Source: an uncultured Chlorobiaceae bacterium
GTDB lineage: Bacteria > Bacteroidota > Chlorobiia > Chlorobiales > Chlorobiaceae
Direction of reading: 5' to 3'
DNA: 9,430 nt
Assembly (NCBI GenBank): GCA_903904495.1
Contig: CAIVCU010000016.1
Coordinates: 1-9,430 of the forward strand
Notes under the pieces: model-generated
What the model was told of the DNA's origin: nothing
The model's database searches: none
The model's input: the letters and a program-made list of their open reading frames with translations, nothing else
Shown: positions 6,772 through 9,430 of the stretch, piece after piece
Layout of the letters: every line of letters begins with the position of its first letter
Position numbering within the stretch: the stretch's first letter is position 1
Made by a program: the position numbers and the translations under genes

Positions 6772-8259
6772 TTGAAAAACAGTTTCAGAAAAAAACCGCT
6801 TGCGCTTCTTCTTGAGGAAATGAAAAGCGAACATAGATTGAACAGGGTTCTTGGACCGGTTGCGCTGACAAGTCTCGGTGTAGGAGCAATTATCGGAACT
6901 GGGATATTCGTGCTCATCGGAGTAGCCGCTCATGACAAGGCCGGGCCTGCGGTAAGCCTGTCGTTTGCTCTTGCCGGTGTTGCCTGTATTTTTGCGGCTC
7001 TCTGTTATGCGGAATTTGCCTCCATGGTGCCAGTCGCCGGGTCTGCCTATACCTATGCCTATGCCACTCTCGGAGAACTCTTTGCCTGGGTTATCGGATG
7101 GGATCTGATTCTGGAATATGGCGTTGCTTCGGCCACGGTCGCGCACGGCTGGTCACACTATTTTCAGGATTTCATCGGGATATTCGGCCTCGGAGTTCCC
7201 CGACTTTTGGCCAAAGCCCCACTCGATTTCGATCCAAATACTGGCGTCATGAGCTATACCGGTGCATGGTTTGATCTCCCTGCCGTGCTGATTACCTTTG
7301 CAGTTACCGTAATTCTGGTCAAGGGAATCAAGGAGAGTGCGCGATTCAATGCGGGTATGGTGATTATCAAAGTTGCAATTGTTCTTCTGGTCATCGTACT
7401 CGGTGCAATGTATGTGAACCCCGCTAACTGGAGACCATTTGCTCCTTTTGGTTATTCAGGGCTCAGCATCTTCGGTCATACTGTCCTCGGTGAAGCGAGT
7501 CCCGGTGGAGCACCTGTTGGAGTACTTGCTGGAGCTGCGATGATATTTTTCGCCTATATAGGCTTTGACTCTATTTCAACCCATGCCGAGGAGGCCAAAA
7601 ATCCCCAGAGAGATATCCCTATTGCCCTGATCAGCTCACTCATCGTCTGCACCCTGCTTTATATTGCTGTGGCGATAGTCATAACAGGAATGGTGCCTTA
7701 CAATCAGATCAATATTGACGCACCTGTTTCTAATGCATTCAAGCAGGTCGGTATCGGCTGGGCACAATTCGTCATCTCCCTTGGAGCGATCACCGGTATC
7801 ACTTCTGTATTGCTGGTAATGATGCTCAGCCAGCCACGGATTTTTCTTGCCATGGCCAGGGATGGCCTTTTGCCAAAATCATTTTTTGGAGCGATTCATC
7901 CAAAATTTAGAACTCCATGGAAATCAACAATTCTGACTGGTCTTTTTGTTGCTTTGCTTGGAGCACTGCTTCCACTAAGATTACTGGCCGAACTGGTGAA
8001 TATCGGCACGCTCTTCGCCTTTGTTGTCGTCTGCAGTGCAGTTCTCATCATGAGGAAAAAACATCCTGAAGCAAACCGCCCCTTCAAGGCACCGCTTGTA
8101 CCGTTTGTACCTCTTGCAGGGATTTTCACCTGTCTTATTCTTATGCTCTCACTGCCTGCTGAAAACTGGATAAGGCTTGTTGGCTGGCTCCTTATCGGAT
8201 TCGTCATCTACTTTTTCTATGGCCGGAAGCATAGCGTATTGAATAACAGCAATAAATAA
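6772..8259 (+). CDS. APC-superfamily amino-acid permease (cationic amino-acid transporter type)
   Basis: Inner-membrane secondary transporter for amino acids, resembling the CAT/YfnA group; the exact substrate is not readable. The 495 residues give about 12 membrane segments (roughly 31-52, 60-82, 100-126, 166-184, 196-216, 249-268, 285-306, 330-352, 384-400, 405-427, 444-461, 467-484). Diagnostic motifs are the unwound first helix GVGAIIGTGIFV (36-47), CYAEFASMVPVAGSAYTY (78-95), IGWDLILEY (108-116), and FAYIGFDSISTHAEEAKNPQ (260-279) followed by RDIP, plus RIFLAMARDGLLP and the late loop with NRPFKAPLVP. The start is TTG at 6772: an in-frame TGA lies at 6745-6747 and no ATG lies between, and the N-terminal SFRKKPLALLLEE encoded from TTG matches the usual start of this family. 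ATG at 6820 has a GAGGA nearby but spaced too closely. The dehydrogenase gene follows after 7 bases, so the two are probably co-transcribed. Confidence 0.93.
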   Translation: MKNSFRKKPLALLLEEMKSEHRLNRVLGPVALTSLGVGAIIGTGIFVLIGVAAHDKAGPAVSLSFALAGVACIFAALCYAEFASMVPVAGSAYTYAYATLGELFAWVIGWDLILEYGVASATVAHGWSHYFQDFIGIFGLGVPRLLAKAPLDFDPNTGVMSYTGAWFDLPAVLITFAVTVILVKGIKESARFNAGMVIIKVAIVLLVIVLGAMYVNPANWRPFAPFGYSGLSIFGHTVLGEASPGGAPVGVLAGAAMIFFAYIGFDSISTHAEEAKNPQRDIPIALISSLIVCTLLYIAVAIVITGMVPYNQINIDAPVSNAFKQVGIGWAQFVISLGAITGITSVLLVMMLSQPRIFLAMARDGLLPKSFFGAIHPKFRTPWKSTILTGLFVALLGALLPLRLLAELVNIGTLFAFVVVCSAVLIMRKKHPEANRPFKAPLVPFVPLAGIFTCLILMLSLPAENWIRLVGWLLIGFVIYFFYGRKHSVLNNSNK

Positions 8260-8266
8260 CCAGAAG

Positions 8267-8968
8267 ATGGAGAATAAAGTATTTCTTATTACCGGAGCAT
8301 CGACCGGTATCGGTGAAGCAACAGCAAGGCTGGCCATAGATGCCGGTTTCAAGGTTGTACTTGCAGCACGTTCCACCGAGAAGCTTGAGCGCCTGCAGTG
8401 CGAACTCGGATACGACAGAACTCTTGCCGTCACCTGTGATGTTGCAAACTGGCAATCACAGCAGAAGATGGTGGAGCAGACATTGGAGCAGTTCGGAAGA
8501 ATTGATGTAGTTTTTGCCAATGCCGGTTTCTCTAAAGGTTCGACTTTTTACGGCGGCGAGGATAAACCTGAGGAATGGCAGGAGATGATCATGGTCAATG
8601 TTTATGGCGCTGCTGCTACAGCTCGTTTGACCCTTCCGCAACTGGTGAAAAACAGAGGTCATCTTTTGATCACCGGCTCTGTTGTCGGTCGCGTCACCTC
8701 AATACGAAACCTTTACTCCGCAACAAAGTGGGCAGTAACCGGTATGGCTCAGGCAATCCGCAATGAAATGGTGGGAACAGGAGTTCGCGTCACTCTTGTT
8801 GAGCCCGGAATCGTTGATACACCTTTCTGGGATCATCTTCAAAAACCTGACTCTGCGAAAGAGTTACAACCTGACGATATAGCCCGCGCGGTCATGTTCG
8901 CCGTCAGCCAGCCTCCACATGTCGATGTAAACGACATCCTCATCAGGCCCACAGGACAGCTCCACTAA
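8267..8968 (+). CDS. Short-chain dehydrogenase/reductase (SDR), classical type
   Basis: Cytosolic NAD(P)-dependent oxidoreductase of the classical SDR family; substrate unknown. The 233 residues fit the family minimum (about 230-250). Motifs in order: cofactor loop TGASTGIG (9-16), D58 in CDVAN, NAG at 85-87, N111 in MVNVYG, catalytic S138 in LLITGSVVG, Y150 and K154 in YSATK, then VEPGIVDTPF. The full N-S-Y-K catalytic set is therefore present. Arg35 after the second strand (LAARS) suggests preference for NADP(H) over NAD(H), from family knowledge. The start ATG lies 7 bases after the stop of the permease; only a weak AGAAG sits close to the start, which suggests translational coupling in a two-gene operon. 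Pairing with the permease hints at metabolism of a transported amino acid or derivative, but that link is only inferred. A G+C-rich hairpin follows about 20 bases after the stop. Confidence 0.92.
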   Translation: MENKVFLITGASTGIGEATARLAIDAGFKVVLAARSTEKLERLQCELGYDRTLAVTCDVANWQSQQKMVEQTLEQFGRIDVVFANAGFSKGSTFYGGEDKPEEWQEMIMVNVYGAAATARLTLPQLVKNRGHLLITGSVVGRVTSIRNLYSATKWAVTGMAQAIRNEMVGTGVRVTLVEPGIVDTPFWDHLQKPDSAKELQPDDIARAVMFAVSQPPHVDVNDILIRPTGQLH

Positions 8969-8990
8969 AGGCCACCTCTATTTCATCAAT

Positions 8991-9015
8991 TTCCCCGCAG
9001 CAGAGCTACGGGGAA
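8991..9015 (+). terminator. Possible terminator hairpin after the dehydrogenase gene
   Basis: TTCCCCG (8991-8997) pairs with CGGGGAA (9009-9015) around an 11-base loop in which AG/CT may add two pairs. The position, about 20 bases past the stop, suits the end of the permease-dehydrogenase transcript. No T-run follows, so intrinsic termination would be weak; it could instead stabilise the mRNA end. Confidence 0.4.
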
Positions 9016-9056
9016 TACATCCCATAGAGATTCAAACGGGATGCACTCCGCACTAT

Positions 9057-9088
9057 CTTTCTTCACTGCCTAATGAACTTTCTTCACT
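9057..9088. repeat. Two copies of CTTTCTTCACT, 21-bp period
   Basis: CTTTCTTCACT occurs at 9057-9067 and again at 9078-9088, identical over 11 bases. The 21-bp spacing is two turns of B-DNA, so both copies face the same side of the helix, as expected of a pair of protein-binding half-sites. It lies about 210-240 bases above the ABM start. No known motif is recognised and the repeat may be accidental. Confidence 0.5.
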
Positions 9089-9282
9089 CACGTCTCAGCT
9101 CTATTCTGATCGAAGTCAGCAGCACTTTAAATCGGATTTTTGCCAAGAAGAAGTGGTCTTATAAACGGTGGCACGACCGAAGAACGTTTTCCAAATCAGA
9201 ATATTCTTGATAAACATTTTATTTTCAGCCATTTTCAAACAGGTTTTTTGTTGGAATCAGGAGAATGAACAAATTTAGACAA

Positions 9283-9288
9283 AGAGGA
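9283..9288 (+). promoter_or_regulatory. Ribosome binding site deciding the ABM start
   Basis: AGAGGA lies seven bases before ATG 9295. An in-frame ATG at 9265 is also preceded by AGGAG but only two bases away, which is too close. The site and the family start both favour 9295. Confidence 0.55.
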
Positions 9289-9294
9289 ATAACA

Positions 9295-9430
9295 ATGTCA
9301 GAATTGATTTTGGTTGCAAAAGTTGTAGCAAAAAAAGAGTCAGTTGAACTGGTCAAGAGTGAATTACTCAAACTTGTTGCTTTTGCCCGAGAGGATGAGG
9401 GGTGCAAAACGTACTTATGTCACGAGGATC
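9295..9430 (+). CDS. ABM-domain (YgiN-like) monooxygenase, N-terminus only
   Basis: The visible 45 codons read MSELILVAKVVAKKESVELV, then KSELLKLVAFAREDEGCKTY and LCHED, before the window ends. This is the first half of the ferredoxin-like antibiotic biosynthesis monooxygenase fold: a first strand (ILVAKVVAK), a helix (VKSELLKLVAFAREDEG) and the conserved EGCKTYLCHED turn and second strand, matching the EGC..Y..H.D pattern of small quinol/quinone monooxygenases such as YgiN. Members are about 95-105 residues, dimeric and cofactor-free. The remainder, with most of the domain, is outside the window, so integrity cannot be judged. It lies on its own transcript, 325 bases after the dehydrogenase. 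The substrate is unknown. Confidence 0.85.
   Translation, partial: MSELILVAKVVAKKESVELVKSELLKLVAFAREDEGCKTYLCHED

Larger units (their letters stand above)
8969..9294. other. Intergenic region with hairpin and tandem repeat, upstream of the ABM gene
   Basis: No ORF of substance is visible in these roughly 325 bases. They hold a hairpin just after the dehydrogenase gene (8991-9015), a weaker inverted repeat CATCCC/GGGATG (9018-9023 and 9038-9043), and an 11-bp direct repeat (9057-9067, 9078-9088). The promoter of the ABM gene should lie in the A+T-rich part from about 9180, but I cannot assign boxes with confidence. Confidence 0.55.

Noticed and set aside
9018..9043. CATCCC/GGGATG inverted repeat as a regulatory stem
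   Set aside because: Six base pairs with a 14-base loop is weak and common by chance.
1..9430. CRISPR arrays, tRNA or rRNA genes, prophage or defence operons
   Set aside because: I saw no regularly spaced repeats, no cloverleaf or rRNA signature, and no known defence or phage protein among the readable genes.

Overview
The window looks like a chromosomal stretch of a green sulfur bacterium (Chlorobiaceae/Chlorobium group). This is inferred from the overall look of the proteins (the HU/IHF-like protein, the PAS-GAF hybrid kinase, the YugP-type protease and the CAT-type permease), moderate G+C in the host genes, mostly weak Shine-Dalgarno sequences and frequent non-ATG starts. No marker gene fixes the taxon, so the assignment is tentative.

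Layout, left to right. (1) 1-924, minus strand: the N-terminal 308 codons of an IS1634-family (IS4-superfamily) DDE transposase, cut by the window edge and visibly richer in G+C than the rest. (2) 925-1378: no intact gene; it should contain the terminal repeat of that insertion sequence, and it holds short broken coding-like stretches. (3) 1379-2158, minus: an intact DODA-type (YgiD-like) extradiol dioxygenase. (4) 2159-2581: no intact gene; minus-strand reading looks like a decayed gene with stops and frame changes. (5) 2582-2890, minus: an HU/IHF-family DNA-bending protein. (6) 3214-5676, minus: a large soluble hybrid sensor kinase (PAS-PAS-GAF-HisKA-HATPase-REC). (7) 5999-6691, plus: a membrane zinc metallopeptidase of the YugP family, ending in a textbook hairpin terminator (6702-6725). 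(8) 6772-8259 and 8267-8968, plus: an APC-superfamily amino-acid permease and a short-chain dehydrogenase, 7 bases apart and probably one transcript. (9) 8969-9294: an intergenic stretch with a G+C-rich hairpin and an 11-bp direct repeat at a 21-bp period. (10) 9295 to the right edge, plus: the start of an antibiotic-biosynthesis-monooxygenase (ABM/YgiN-like) domain protein.

The genes do not form an obvious common pathway. The permease and dehydrogenase are the only convincing operon. The kinase and the protease are divergently transcribed from a roughly 300-base gap. The left third (transposase, two gene-free stretches with decayed reading frames) reads as a region of past insertion and gene loss. 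I did not find a convincing new defence, mobile or regulatory system; the findings below are modest and ranked accordingly.
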